From: Undaria pinnatifida
Lineage: Eukaryota; Sar; Phaeophyceae; Laminariales; Alariaceae
Reading direction: 5' to 3'
DNA length: 64,000 bases
Assembly (NCBI GenBank): GCA_012845835.1
Contig: JABAKD010000022.1
Coordinates: 62,001 to 126,000 of the forward strand
Below, piece after piece: positions 55,091-64,000 of the stretch; positions within the stretch are counted from its first letter, which is position 1, and every line of letters begins with the position of its first letter. The position numbers and the translations under genes are program-made. Below the pieces are notes generated by a model. The model was not told where the DNA came from, searched no databases, and saw nothing but the letters and a program-made list of their open reading frames with translations.

Positions 55091-55299
55091 CTGTGCTGTG
55101 TGCTTGCTGGCGATGTCACGTTCTTTTGATCGGCGTTACTAAACCCTAATTTGCGATTGAAAAAAAACTTGAACACGACCGAGGGAAGTCAATTAAATGA
55201 ATAAAGCAAAGAGTCGAGCATGAAGTCTATACACGCACATACCGGTACCTGGACCCGCAGCAATACTTCGCACGCTACCTGGTACTGTGTGTTCGAAGT

Positions 55300-55870
55300 A
55301 AAGCATGACGCAGCACGGCACAGCACCGCACCGCAAAGAAAAGGCACGGCTCGTCCCGGCGCTGCGCTGCGCCGCTGAGTCGTAACTGGGCTGAGCTGAG
55401 CTGGGAGTGCGTTTCTTGTGATTCGACGACGTGCAGCGGCGCGAGTATCAACACCAATAAACCTGGTGGTGTATTAGTATCAGTACCTGGTGTGCTACGA
55501 TGCTTGGAATGATACCTGGCATGCACGAAAGAGTGGGTACAACAAGGCCCGCACTATCGCACAGCAAGGCACAGCACCGTACGGCACCTTTTTAGTACCG
55601 CACGGCGCTGCGCTGCGCTCCTGGACGAGCGCTGTGGTGCGCTGTTGAGCTCAGCTCATCTCAGCTGGGACCCCGATACGATGGTACTATTGATACATGC
55701 ACGAAAGAGGAAGTAGAGCAAAGCACACAGCAGCACAGCAAAGCACTAACGGTGGGGCACGGCTGGGCACGGCACTGCACGGCACCAAGCTGCTGATCTA
55801 GCGCTGCGGGGCGCCGCCAAGTAACCCTAAGCTGAGGATGAGCCAGCCTGAGCTCAGCTGGGGCTGTGAT
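55300..55870 (+). repeat. Three diverged GC-rich repeats (CACGGCAC / GAGCTCAGCT)
   Basis: Segments at about 55302-55412, 55550-55670 and 55722-55865 share GCACGGCACAGCACCG, GGCGCTGCGCTGCGC and GAGCTGAGCTGGGA-type motifs in the same order. Each ends in a CTGAGCTCAGCT-type palindrome. No gene seen. Confidence 0.7.
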
Positions 55871-56135
55871 GATTAAACTTCGCGCAGCTACAATAAAATG
55901 CTTCAGAGAGGAATCAAAGAAAAGGTGGACCGTTCCGTCAGTAATGGACGGAGGCGGTCCAGCTGCTGAGAGGCCAGCGATGCACCAAAACGAGCCCTCT
56001 CAGAAAAATGTCAAGAACAAGTCGTTATATCTAAGACCATAACCATAAGTTCAGGTACTGGTTGGACAAATCAACAACACCAACGAACACCTGATCTACG
56101 CTGTTAGGTATGTTCTATTTTCAGAATCGAATTAA
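55871..56135 (+). other. Unassigned spacer
   Basis: No gene or repeat recognised. Confidence 0.35.
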
Positions 56136-56138
56136 AGT

Positions 56139-56203
56139 CCGTACTCGTACCCTGTACTCGTACCCTGTACTCGTACCCTGTACTCGTACCCTGTACTCGT
56201 AGC
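56139..56203 (+). repeat. 13-bp minisatellite TACTCGTACCCTG
   Basis: About 4.8 perfect units. Confidence 0.95.
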
Positions 56204-57190
56204 AGCAGCGGCAACAACAGCGGGACGCACAAGACCAGGGCCGGGTCAGCATCGCTGCGCGTGCTTTTCGTTGATCAACCCCCTGAAAATAGCTATGTGC
56301 GTTCAGCCGTAGTTTCCTTTTTTCCCGGTATATTTCTTGAAAGCGAACAACATGTGTAGTGATGAATCATGACAACTTGCTAACAGCGGGCAGGCGGTTC
56401 ATCGTGCGGTTTGCAGCGATGAGTATCTACTCTAAACTTGTCTAACCATGAGCGCTGACGCTGTTAGAAGAGTTTTTTTAAGCATGGATCTATCTCCTAA
56501 ACCTAAGCCTAACCCTACCATTACGTTGTCTACGGCAGAGCCTCTCCGTCCTCCGATCCGTACGGCGGGCCTGACAACATTATGTCTCAGGGGCACGGGC
56601 CTAGCGTGTACCATCACAGGGGAGGGGGGCAGTAATGACAGCCGTGCTCGGTGGATTTGACCCCGTTGTCCCGTCGACCTTGGCGCCTACTTCTTCAACC
56701 TCTTGAACCTATTATCTCTTCGCCTTCTCGGCCAGAACCTTGGTTGTCAAAGCGTCGTTCAACTACGACTTTTTTTTTCGCGAGGGATCCGCGTAACTCT
56801 CGGATTAACCCCAAGCGTGCGCTACGCTTTGGTGCGCCTCCCTCCCTCCCTCCATAACCCCTGCTGTTTTCGTTTGCCAAATGTCTCGCTGCCAAGGCAA
56901 CGACAAAGAGAAACCAGGGTCACTTACACGATCGCCGAAAAAGCCGAACGGAAACGGGCGTCGGAGATGGGTGGCTTTCCGTTTAGTCTTTTACACCTAT
57001 GAACCCTATGTGTGTTGAACGGATTTAGGCCCGACAACGACGCCATCCAACCGTGCCCTGCGTGTGCTCCGCTCGGTCGCAGGCCATTGGACGACCCGTC
57101 GACGGCCTTGTTGTCGCCGTCATCACGGGATATTGCACTCCAAATCCAACGCTTGCTTTGCCGAGACAAGACTGTTTAACCCACCCATCG
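56204..57190 (+). other. Unassigned stretch upstream of exon-like segments
   Basis: Frames of 60-100 codons exist on both strands without motifs. Short CCTAAACCTAAGCCTAACCC at ~56498 is telomere-like but degenerate. It may hold upstream exons of the gene proposed at 57203-58514. Confidence 0.3.
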
Positions 57191-57202
57191 CTTTGGTCGC
57201 AG

Positions 57203-58514
57203 AAACGGAAGCGGGCTAGAGATGCGGCTGCCGAAGCACTCCTTCGTGCTAACGGCGACCCTGCGGGGATCGCGGAACTGGAAGCGCGCAAGCAACAGGT
57301 AGCACGGGGATAGCAATACCCCGACCTACTGTAGACGTATTAGGTTGCCCCTAAGCTAACTACCCCTATCGGGGTTAGGGTTGGGCTGTCCGTTCGTTCT
57401 TTATGCAGGCAACTACAACAGCGGGCTTTGTACACTTTAGACGCAATACGGCGGCGTGACTATTGTGCCCAAGGTTGCACGGGCGCTGCAGGGTTCAGAA
57501 GCAAACGATTGATTTGCCGGTTCGTCGACGTTCCTAAACACATCATAATTGTATACATAAGCAACTCTGCGCGCGGTAAAACGTCTCCTGAACCCCTGCG
57601 ATCCGATCCCCGGAAAAACAAGACGAACAAGAGCTGCAAGGTGTGTCCTTAGTTCTGCCTAGCCCTCTCGTTTTTAAGCAAGATCGACGTAGACACCGTT
57701 GCTTACACCTTTCGTATCGACTCCGCACGTGACCCCTGCCCCACAGAAGCGTGAAAAGAGGAACGAGGCCAACAAGAGCAGAAAGGTGTGCCCTTTGTTC
57801 TTCCTAGCCCTCCCGATCTTCTGGAAGATCTAAAACACCTTACACACTTGCACCTTTCTTATCGACTCCCCGCGTGACCCCTGCCTTACAGAAGCGTGAC
57901 AGGAAGAACGCGACAAACAAGAGCGACGCACTGTACTTAGTATGACCCCTGCCCTACAGAAGCGTGACAAGAGGGAAGTCCCTCAAGTAAAGCTTCTGTA
58001 GGGCAGGGGTCATATTTCGTACGGTGCGCCGCTCCTGTTAATCACGTTCCTCCTGTCACGCTTCTGCAAGGCAGGGGTCACGTGAGGAGTCGATAAAAAA
58101 GAAGCAAGAAACGGTGTCTAAGTCAGTCCTTCTGTCATACTGCATGTGTCCCATGGAGAAAACGGCACAACGAGGGTTGGTCTGTCATTGAGAGCAAAAT
58201 TGCGTTCAACACAGTTACCGACCACCCTCCTTGCCGTGAAATAACGTGCAAGGACGATATCTTAAAGACCGTGAGCAACGCGACTCAGTAAACGGGGCTC
58301 TAGATGTTTACGATATCTCCTGCTGCAGGACCTCCCCATGCAAAACGTCGCCCAAACCCTAAGGTACTCTTGCTGCTGTTCCGCCCTAACCTCAACACCT
58401 GTAACTGAACAACAGGACAAGCGGCTGAAAATGGCGGCCATTGCGGGAGACGCAATGCTCGAGGAGGCGGAACGAAGAGAGCGAGAGAGGCTACAAAGCC
58501 AGGGGGGCAGGGAC
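57203..58514 (+). CDS. Exon-like segments of a highly charged protein (tentative)
   Basis: 57203-57298 (32 codons, KRKRARDAAAEALL...GIAELEARKQQ) sits between a TCGCAG acceptor and a GTAGCA donor. 58416-58514 (33 codons, DKRLKMAAIAGDAMLEEAER, RRERERLQSQGGRD) follows CTAACCTCAACACC..TGAACAACAG and ends at a canonical GTGAGT. Both are phase 0. Between them lie 13-codon K/R/N-rich mini-exon candidates (57747-57785, KREKRNEANKSRK) bounded by CCCCACAG and GTGTGC. The charged, E/R/K-rich, helix-favouring sequence suggests a coiled coil. The start, the end and the full exon chain are not established. It could be the remains of a retrotransposon gag instead. Confidence 0.35.
57600..58040 (+). repeat. 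145-bp tandem repeat containing a mini-exon
   Basis: Donor-like AAG|GTGTG occurs at 57641 and 57786 (145 apart). Acceptor-like ACAG|AAGCGTGA occurs at 57747 and 57892 (145 apart), and again at 57961. Each unit thus carries the same putative acceptor, K/R-rich mini-exon, and following CCTAGCCCTC segment. 58040-58110 carries the unit in reverse (GTCACGCTTCTGCAAGGCAG). Confidence 0.7.
57941..58014. repeat. Perfect 23-bp inverted repeat, 28-base loop
   Basis: 57941-57963 (TATGACCCCTGCCCTACAGA and AGC) is the exact reverse complement of 57992-58014. A weaker inverted match extends outward (57690-57910 against 58110-58020). Transcribed, it would make a stable hairpin that masks the CTACAG acceptor-like sequence. 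Confidence 0.9.
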
Positions 58515-59240
58515 GTGAGTTAAACCGGGAGTCAGCCCGATATGCCAACCCCCAACCTTGAGAGAGTCGCACCCGTGTCTTGCTCGTGGTGTATGGCGCA
58601 ATGCCATTTTGTTCAAGCTGCAAGACGAGACCACCGTAGTGACCGGCCTAAGGCAAACAAGCCCAGCCTTTGTGAGCAAAACATTTAGCCGTGAGATGCT
58701 AGCAACCGTCGTATAGTTAAGCACGCCGATGGGGGTCGACGGCAGTTTCCTAAGTCGGTGTCTCATTGCCCTAGGATTGCGATTCACTCGTCGTCAACCC
58801 CCGGCCTAACCCTAACCCTAAGCCAGGAGGGGTTTTAAAGGGGACTTTTCGTGCTGTTTCATTTCGCAGACTTTGTTGCTGCGGCATGCACTAACCCTAA
58901 GCCGGGTTGTCTCTTAATCTCGGCCCCGTTCCAATCCGAAGTGCGGAGGCGCTAGGCGGGACAAGCGTTACGGTCGCGAGTCCCACGGCACCGGCACGCC
59001 CCATTCGGAGGTGCACGTATCGGTTGTATCTTGTGGAGGTTACGTCTCGGTTTGAAAACGATGAGGTAGGCCAGCGCGCAGGACCTGGGATCCCAGCACG
59101 AAGAGCGGTGCTGCAGCCATCTATAACGTTCTCTCTTGTTCTCCGACGAGTACGCTTCGAAACCCGCACTGCGACCACTGGCCTAACCCAAACCCGACTG
59201 CTCATTTTCCATTCCCTAACTCTGCGTTCGTTTTTGAATC
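58515..59240 (+). other. Unassigned stretch before Ty3/Gypsy pol
   Basis: A plus frame closed at about 58709 contains LQDETTVVTGLRQTSPAFVS followed by KTFSREM. It may be a decayed part of the retroelement (gag or protease) or the host gene. No protease signature (D-T/S-G) or zinc knuckle was found. Short CCCTAACCCTAA occurs at ~58806. Confidence 0.3.
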
Positions 59241-59648
59241 ACGGCTGCGGAAGATCGAGTTCGTCTCCAACACGGCACGGATAGACGAGTAGGTTGACAC
59301 CCCCCCCGTCGACAACCACGACTTCGCACTAAATGTGATTGCGACCAGGGAGGACCTTGACCGCAAGAGACTGGTGGGCAAAACGGCCGATATCCTTTTC
59401 AAACGCGTACCCGACAAAACGGCGTGACACATCGTGCCCCCGCGTGAAGAAGAACGTGGAGGACGTCTTGGCTATGTGCTCGCACAAGACTCCTAGACAC
59501 GCGACCGGCATCGACCGAGGTCGGATCCAGTACACCCACAGCCGACGTGCGCAGTGGGCTGGCGTCTCCAGAACTCACCGTCGTGTTGGACAACATGGAG
59601 TGCAAATCCCTGAGCCCACCATGATCGTGACGGCGGACACTGGCTGCG

Positions 59649-60240
59649 GTGAGCAGAGACCCCACAGGGACGCCTTTGAGTCTTACCTCAAGGGGATTTC
59701 TCTTGGTGGGCGACTTCCGGCCTGTAAACCAGCGCGTCGAGAAGGTGTCGGGGGTGATGCCCAATCAAGAATCAAGCATGACCAAGCTGAGTGAGGCTAA
59801 TTTTTACGGCAGCCTTGACCTTTTGCAAGGTAACTGGCAATGCCCACTAGCACCAGACACGCAACAAATATTTACGATCGCCGCACCGGGCGGTTTGTAA
59901 ACGCCTACGCGCGTACCACAGGGTATTTGAAAGCAACATCTTAGATCCAAGCGACGCTTACACGCGTGCTGGAGGGGCTGAGTTGCATTATTTTGGTGGA
60001 CGGTGAGATTTATTACGGTTTGGACGAGACTGACTTGCTCAATACGTTGGAGCTGATCTTGGAGCGCTTGAAAGAGATCGGAGTGTACGCTGCAACTCAC
60101 AAGTGCACCTTTTTCGAGACTAGCATCACTTGGTGTGGGAAAGTGCACTCGCAGGGGCAGGTCAAGCACGACCCTGAGCGGTTGACGGGCTTGGCCACCA
60201 TGAGGCGCCCCGAGACTGCGGTCGACTTGATGCAGTTCGC
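59649..60240 (+). pseudogene. RT domain of the Gypsy relic
   Basis: 59649-59900 carries VGDFRPVNQRVEK, then NFYGSLDLLQGNWQCPLAP and FTIAAPGGL, closed by a TAA. After a frame change 59966-60240 carries LEGLSCIILVDGEIYYGLDE, then TFFETSITWCGKV. The catalytic Y/V-D-D box is VDGE here (59996-60007), so the second aspartate is lost. Confidence 0.88.
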
Positions 60241-60250
60241 TGTTAATGGG

Positions 60251-60600
60251 CTGCGTACGTCTTTGCCGCGAATGGCAGAGGTTGTTCGTCCTCTTCGTGT
60301 GTTCCTAGAGGAGCATCTGGCGGGCGCCAAGCGTCGCACCAAACGTGTGGCATCTAACCGGGCGATCTCGGCCGGGGAATGGACCTTGGGGCTGATCAGG
60401 ACCTGGGAGGCGGCGCAGGATCTTGCTGCGTACGTCTTTGCCGCGAATGGCAGAGGTTGTTTGTCCTCTTCGTGTGTTCCTAGAGGAGCATCTGGCGGGC
60501 GCCAAGCGTTGCACCAAACGTGTGGCATCTAACCGGGCGATCTCGGCCGGGGAATGGACCTTGGGGCTGATCAGGACCTGGGAGGCGGCGCAGGATCTTG
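60251..60600 (+). repeat. 175-bp tandem duplication inside pol
   Basis: 60251-60425 is repeated at 60426-60600 with only about three differences. Since 175 is not a multiple of three, the second copy is out of frame with the first, which by itself disrupts pol. The low divergence shows the duplication is young relative to the other damage. Confidence 0.93.
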
Positions 60601-61100
60601 TCGCTCACGCTGTGGCTTTGTCTCACCGGAAACCGAGATGGGCGGTGCTCATGTTTCCGGATGCCTCCGATGAGGATTGGGGGAGTTTTCTCACGCAGGC
60701 GCCTCAGGAAGAGCTCGACCCGGCGATTCAATCGAGGACATGACTCACGAGTCTCTTGGGTTCCTGAGTGGGATCTTCAAAAGGTCACAGTAGCTGGGAC
60801 CTGTAAAGGGTCGTAGTTGCGCTGGGCGACGGTGGACAAATCAGGTTTCACCGTGGTGAGTACTTTCAAGCGGTTGGAGTACCTTTTGTGGAACGGCGTG
60901 CATATTTATACTGACCACCGGAATTTTGGCGTACATTTTTTATCCGGAGGCTTGCGTATCCCCCGTTGCGAAGCCGACGATGCAGTGTTCGGACCACTGG
61001 AAGGCGGTACTGGGGCAATACGAGTATACCACCGTTCACATCGCCGGAGCCTGTAACTGCTTGGGGGATTTGCTCTCGCGGTGGGTGACTGCCCCTTCGA
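60601..61100 (+). pseudogene. RNase H domain of the Gypsy relic
   Basis: LMFPDASDEDWGSFLTQ provides the first acidic residue. VSTFKRLEYLLWNGVHIYTD, with TDHRNFG, follows at 60850-60935. A frame change leads to IAGACNCLGDLLSRWV at about 61037-61085. At least two frameshifts break it. Confidence 0.8.
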
Positions 61101-61234
61101 TGAGTTTTCGCGCTACCGCGATGTATGCAGCTAGCGCGCCCGATGAAACTCTTCCGTCCAAACAGGTATTCAGGAACGCGTAACAAGCGTCACAGGCCAA
61201 CCTGGGCACGCTCGTTGCGGGGGCTACGTCGTTC

Positions 61235-62100
61235 ATGACGAACGTAGGTGGTCAAGTGAGCTTGGATGCCGAGGGGTTTTTTCGGCTCCCGGTTAATGGG
61301 CATCGTGGTACCGTGCCTACTCTGCAGCGGCTGTCGGGATACTGCTGTTGTTTTTGCATGGAGGAGCACGTAGCCGAGTTCATCTCTATTTCATGGATTG
61401 TAAAGCGTGGGAGAAAGTGCCTCGTCAGCTTGGGGAGATGGTGCACGGCACCAGGCCGGGCGAAGTTGTCTACTTCGACTACCTCCATGTTGGGACAAGC
61501 GGGCCGTCGGGGGACGATGGCTTTGATGAGGACGAGGGATACAGATATATCCTTGTCATGATGGACGATATGAGCAATTGGGTTAGGCTTGAGCCTGCGG
61601 AAGCATGCACTGCCCGTTTGGCAGCGCAGCATCTCTTGACCTGTGTAAGATTATTGCGGTCTCGGAGGTGTGGGTGAGTGACACTGCTTCCCATTGTAAT
61701 AATCAAATGATTGCCGCGTTAGAGAAGTATTTTGGTGTTGACAGGAGGTTTTCAGTTGCGAATTGTCCTTGGTCTAATGGTACATACGAACGGATGATGC
61801 GTGAGGTTGTGCGTACTTTGCAGGCTATGATTCAAGAAGAGGGGCGGAACACCCAGGATTGGGTAGAGTTAGTACCGGCGGTTCAGTGGGCTTTGAATAC
61901 TGCGTTCCGCGAGATGTACGGATCTACCCGGTATCACGTCATATTCGATAGAGCGCCTCGTATAGTGTTCTCCACGTTGGCGTCGCCCACCGGACAGGAT
62001 TGGCGGGTGGGTTTGCTATTAATAGACGAGAAGGCTCTTCGGGCGAAGGTGCAAAGCGTGGTTGCGGCCCAGAGTCAGCTACGCAAGGAGGTCTTGGATA
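61235..62100 (+). pseudogene. Integrase domain of the Gypsy relic
   Basis: A reduced zinc-binding region is seen at 61300-61390, with GHRGTVPTLQRL and a run of cysteines. The first expected histidine segment is not visible. The catalytic core has D in VYFDYLHVG (~61471), D in WVSDTASHCNNQM (~61675-61710), and E in WSNGTYERMMREV with exactly 35 residues between the last two (D-D35-E). A frameshift near 61640 separates the first D from the rest. The core residues themselves are intact. Confidence 0.9.
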
Positions 62101-62444
62101 AGGTGCAGGCAAGCACGATAAGCAGCGTGCGGCCGCGAGTCCGGGAAGTTTGGCGATTTGTATCGTTGTTGGTGATTATGTCTTGGTAGTTTGGATGCGG
62201 CGTAACGGCTCAACGCCGAAATTGCTGATGACGTGGACCGGGCCGTGGCGTGTGGTGACCGCATGTGTATGGCGTGCAGAATATTGTATCTGGGAAAGTT
62301 CGAGATGTTCATGTTGCACGGATTCGCTTTTACGCGGATGCTGCTCTTGAGATCAATGCCGAGTTAAAAGAGGTTTTTCAACATGATTTCACGCAAGGAG
62401 GGTTCGAGATTGCAGCAATGGTGGATATTTAGTTGTTGTACAGG

Positions 62445-62568
62445 AAGGATCTGGCTTTGAGATGGAAGTAGAGTGGGCTCAATTCGGCAAGGAAGACAAT
62501 GCGTGGGAGGACCTAGCGAGGACATGGGACGCGGCTCCTCAATTTGTGAAGTCAGAATGGCGTGAGTT
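62445..62568 (+). pseudogene. Chromodomain at the C-terminus of pol
   Basis: FEMEVEWAQFGKEDNAWEDL, then TWDAAPQFVKSEWREL, fits the chromodomain pattern (V.W.GF....TWE......P..V..F) that chromoviruses use to target heterochromatin. The second aromatic-cage position and exact function cannot be judged. Confidence 0.75.
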
Positions 62569-62659
62569 AGGACTAAGACGGGGGATGAGGACAAAGCTGG
62601 AGCGGCAATGTGGTATTTCGCGTGAATTGCGCGTAGGTCGTTCTGGAATGTTTTAACGG

Positions 62660-63046
62660 CATTTTTTTGTTGACTCTCAGTACGTTCTTGTGATGAATGT
62701 TTTTTTTGCGTGTTGTTTGCGCGTATAAGACGAAGACATTTACATTGAGGTACTTGTTGCGGAAAATGACGGTTGCCCATGTAGTAGTTATTGATAACAT
62801 TGCTTTGTTTAAATGCATAAGTTATGCTTGGTTTTCGCGTATGAATGTTCTCGTGAAGTATTGTAATGTTTCATGACTCGTAATCATTGAGTACGGTATC
62901 GATGTGTGTTGTCGGTTATCATTCGAAAACGACACGTATGCTTTCTTTGATGTTTTAGTGTAGCTAGTGCTCACTTTTGATCGAAGCTTATTTATGAACT
63001 ACTAATATTACTCCTTCGAGTAGCAACTCGGTTTTGGGGGCATTGT
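62660..63046 (+). other. Region between pol and LTR, ending in a purine-rich tract
   Basis: Non-coding and AT-rich. GGTTTTGGGGGCA at 63033-63045 is a plausible, T-interrupted polypurine tract just before the TGTGG start of the LTR. Confidence 0.4.
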
Positions 63047-63512
63047 GGACAATGGAGCACCAGAGAGATTGTAGTGTTTGGTGATAAGAGATGATAGCGA
63101 TTCTTCTTGGTGGTGATTGACTGATGAGGATCTGATGTTAGCGTTAACTGGATCAGAAGACAACAGGATTTCCATTTATCTTCTTCTGGATTCTGGTATA
63201 AGGATTAGGGGATGAAATTTAAGATCGCTGGTGTTTTCGTGTTTGAGGACTACACACCACAGCGTACCTCTCTCTGTTTCCAGCACCTGAATAGTGCTGA
63301 CCAGCCCCCGCTCAGGCCAAGGCGGGACAATCTCTGGTCAGTAAAACCTGCCTGACCTAGGCGTCTCTACAGCGCTCTGCACCGCTGCGGTTTTTTGGTT
63401 ATATTTTGTTTCACACGCACATAAATTGAAATGAAAGCATCTCTTTTTCTCTTATTTTGTTGTGTCGTTGGGTTTAATCACAGTGTTGCGCTTTTGCGTG
63501 CATATCCAGTAC
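63047..63512 (+). mobile_element. Probable 3' LTR of the Gypsy relic
   Basis: It starts TGTGGACAATGGAGCACC after a purine-rich tract and sits in the expected place. It contains a TATA-like GGTTATATTTTG near 63396. The right edge is uncertain: CA dinucleotides at ~63483 and ~63512 are candidates before family G sequence starts at ~63535. No second LTR copy was found in the window. Confidence 0.5.
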
Positions 63513-63536
63513 ATCTAGACTATATGTATACATATT

Positions 63537-64000
63537 ATAAAAATAAGTACACTCCAGCTGTGAGATCAAATATTTTGTCGAAACTCATCTTTGCAAGCTG
63601 CGTGATAATCCGATCGCGCGTATTACGGGTTGTGTGTCCTCATTAAGGATATAGGTCGGCGACTCCCCTTGCAAATACAGTGTAGCTATCAGGGTCAACA
63701 GGGTGATGTTAGTCAGTCTTTGCGCGGAAACTATAAAACCCGTTTCTGAGGAGGACAAAATCTGACAACTGTGGAAGGAAATGCATCAGTTTATCAAGTG
63801 TATCTTGTAAGTCGTATAGCCGGTGAGGGGAGGGCGGAGGTTTTAAGGACGTGGGGGGCTGATTTTGATCAAAAGGGGGGCGGGGGGGGGAGGGCGGGGG
63901 ACTGGTGGGGCAGCTCAATTTGTGCGTGGAAACTATAAATCCTTCAAGGAGATAAATCTGACGGTTTTGGAAAGAATGCACCAGTTTATAATCGGGGGGG
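63537..64000 (+). repeat. Family G copy running off the window end
   Basis: A well-preserved conserved end runs from GTACACTCCAGCTGTGAGAT through GGCGACTCCCCTTGCAAATA to CTATAAAACCCGTTTCTGAG. The GCATCAGTTTATCAAGTG and GGTGAGGGGAGGGCGGAG landmarks and G tracts follow. The element continues past base 64000. Confidence 0.85.

Larger units (their letters stand above)
59245..62660 (+). pseudogene. pol: Decayed Ty3/Gypsy (chromovirus-type) pol
   Basis: Domains appear in the order RT, RNase H, integrase, chromodomain, which is the Ty3/Gypsy order. Frameshifts and stops separate them, so no full polyprotein can be made. The element is on the plus strand and is followed by a probable 3' LTR. Its 5' LTR, primer-binding site and gag were not identified, so it is 5'-truncated or too decayed. 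It resembles elements of stramenopile genomes. It is a genomic retrotransposon relic, not an infectious virus. Confidence 0.88.

Noticed and set aside
59245-62660. Functional retrovirus-like polyprotein
   Set aside because: Multiple stops and frameshifts, a lost RT catalytic residue and an out-of-frame 175-bp duplication show it is dead.

Overview
This window is nuclear DNA of a eukaryote. It is a repeat- and transposon-dense region, perhaps subtelomeric or heterochromatic, with almost no ordinary genes. A brown alga (stramenopile) is the best guess. It has an interstitial TTAGGG array and scattered short TTAGGG runs, the telomere type of brown algae (and of several other groups). It also has a LINE reverse transcriptase relic that resembles, from memory, Ectocarpus-type LINEs, a chromodomain Ty3/Gypsy element, and intron-like GT..AG signals. 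The species call is inference. There are no bacterial operons, ribosome binding sites, rRNA genes, true tRNA genes or CRISPR arrays.

Layout. 0-1.8 kb: tandem repeats (four ~218-bp units rich in hairpins; a duplicated 141-bp unit). 1.9-3 kb: a decayed LINE reverse transcriptase on the minus strand. 3-7.3 kb: members of a dispersed family (called family G here) with a conserved ~240-bp end and G-rich tracts, including a foldback copy at 6.05-7.29 kb. 7.3-15.7 kb: a large imperfect palindrome (7.3-8.76 kb against 12.53-13.99 kb, with inner CCAAT-containing tandem repeats on both sides), with a tRNA-derived SINE inserted in one arm. 15.95-26.4 kb and 40.56-49.1 kb: two direct copies of a composite block. 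Each starts with a short gene fragment, runs through a satellite array (alternating ~141/~89-bp spacing), then decayed satellite and a GC-rich segment, and ends with a longer copy of the same gene fragment.

26.8-40.5 kb: retroposons, several with clear target-site duplications (26965-27337, 31647-31910, 33025-33336, 34590-34720), more family G copies, microsatellites and the telomere-type array at 38.57 kb. 50.68-52.46 kb: a non-autonomous DNA transposon with hAT hallmarks (18-bp perfect terminal inverted repeats, perfect 8-bp target duplication) and (GGGTC)n subterminal arrays. 52.5-53.85 kb: a dense array of palindromic GAAGCTTC-type motifs. 54.3-55.1 kb: a two-exon minus-strand gene end that looks genuine but is not recognised. 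57.2-58.5 kb: exon-like segments of a charged protein, including a tandemly repeated mini-exon. 59.2-63.5 kb: a decayed Ty3/Gypsy pol (RT, RNase H, integrase, chromodomain) followed by a probable 3' LTR. The window ends inside another family G copy.

Most of the window is therefore explained by transposition, retroposition, tandem amplification and segmental duplication. The strongest new observations are the hAT-like element, the SINE and retroposon families with target-site duplications and an empty-site paralogue, the twice-present satellite composite block, and the G-tract foldback family. All coordinates of repeats were read by eye and may be off by a few bases.
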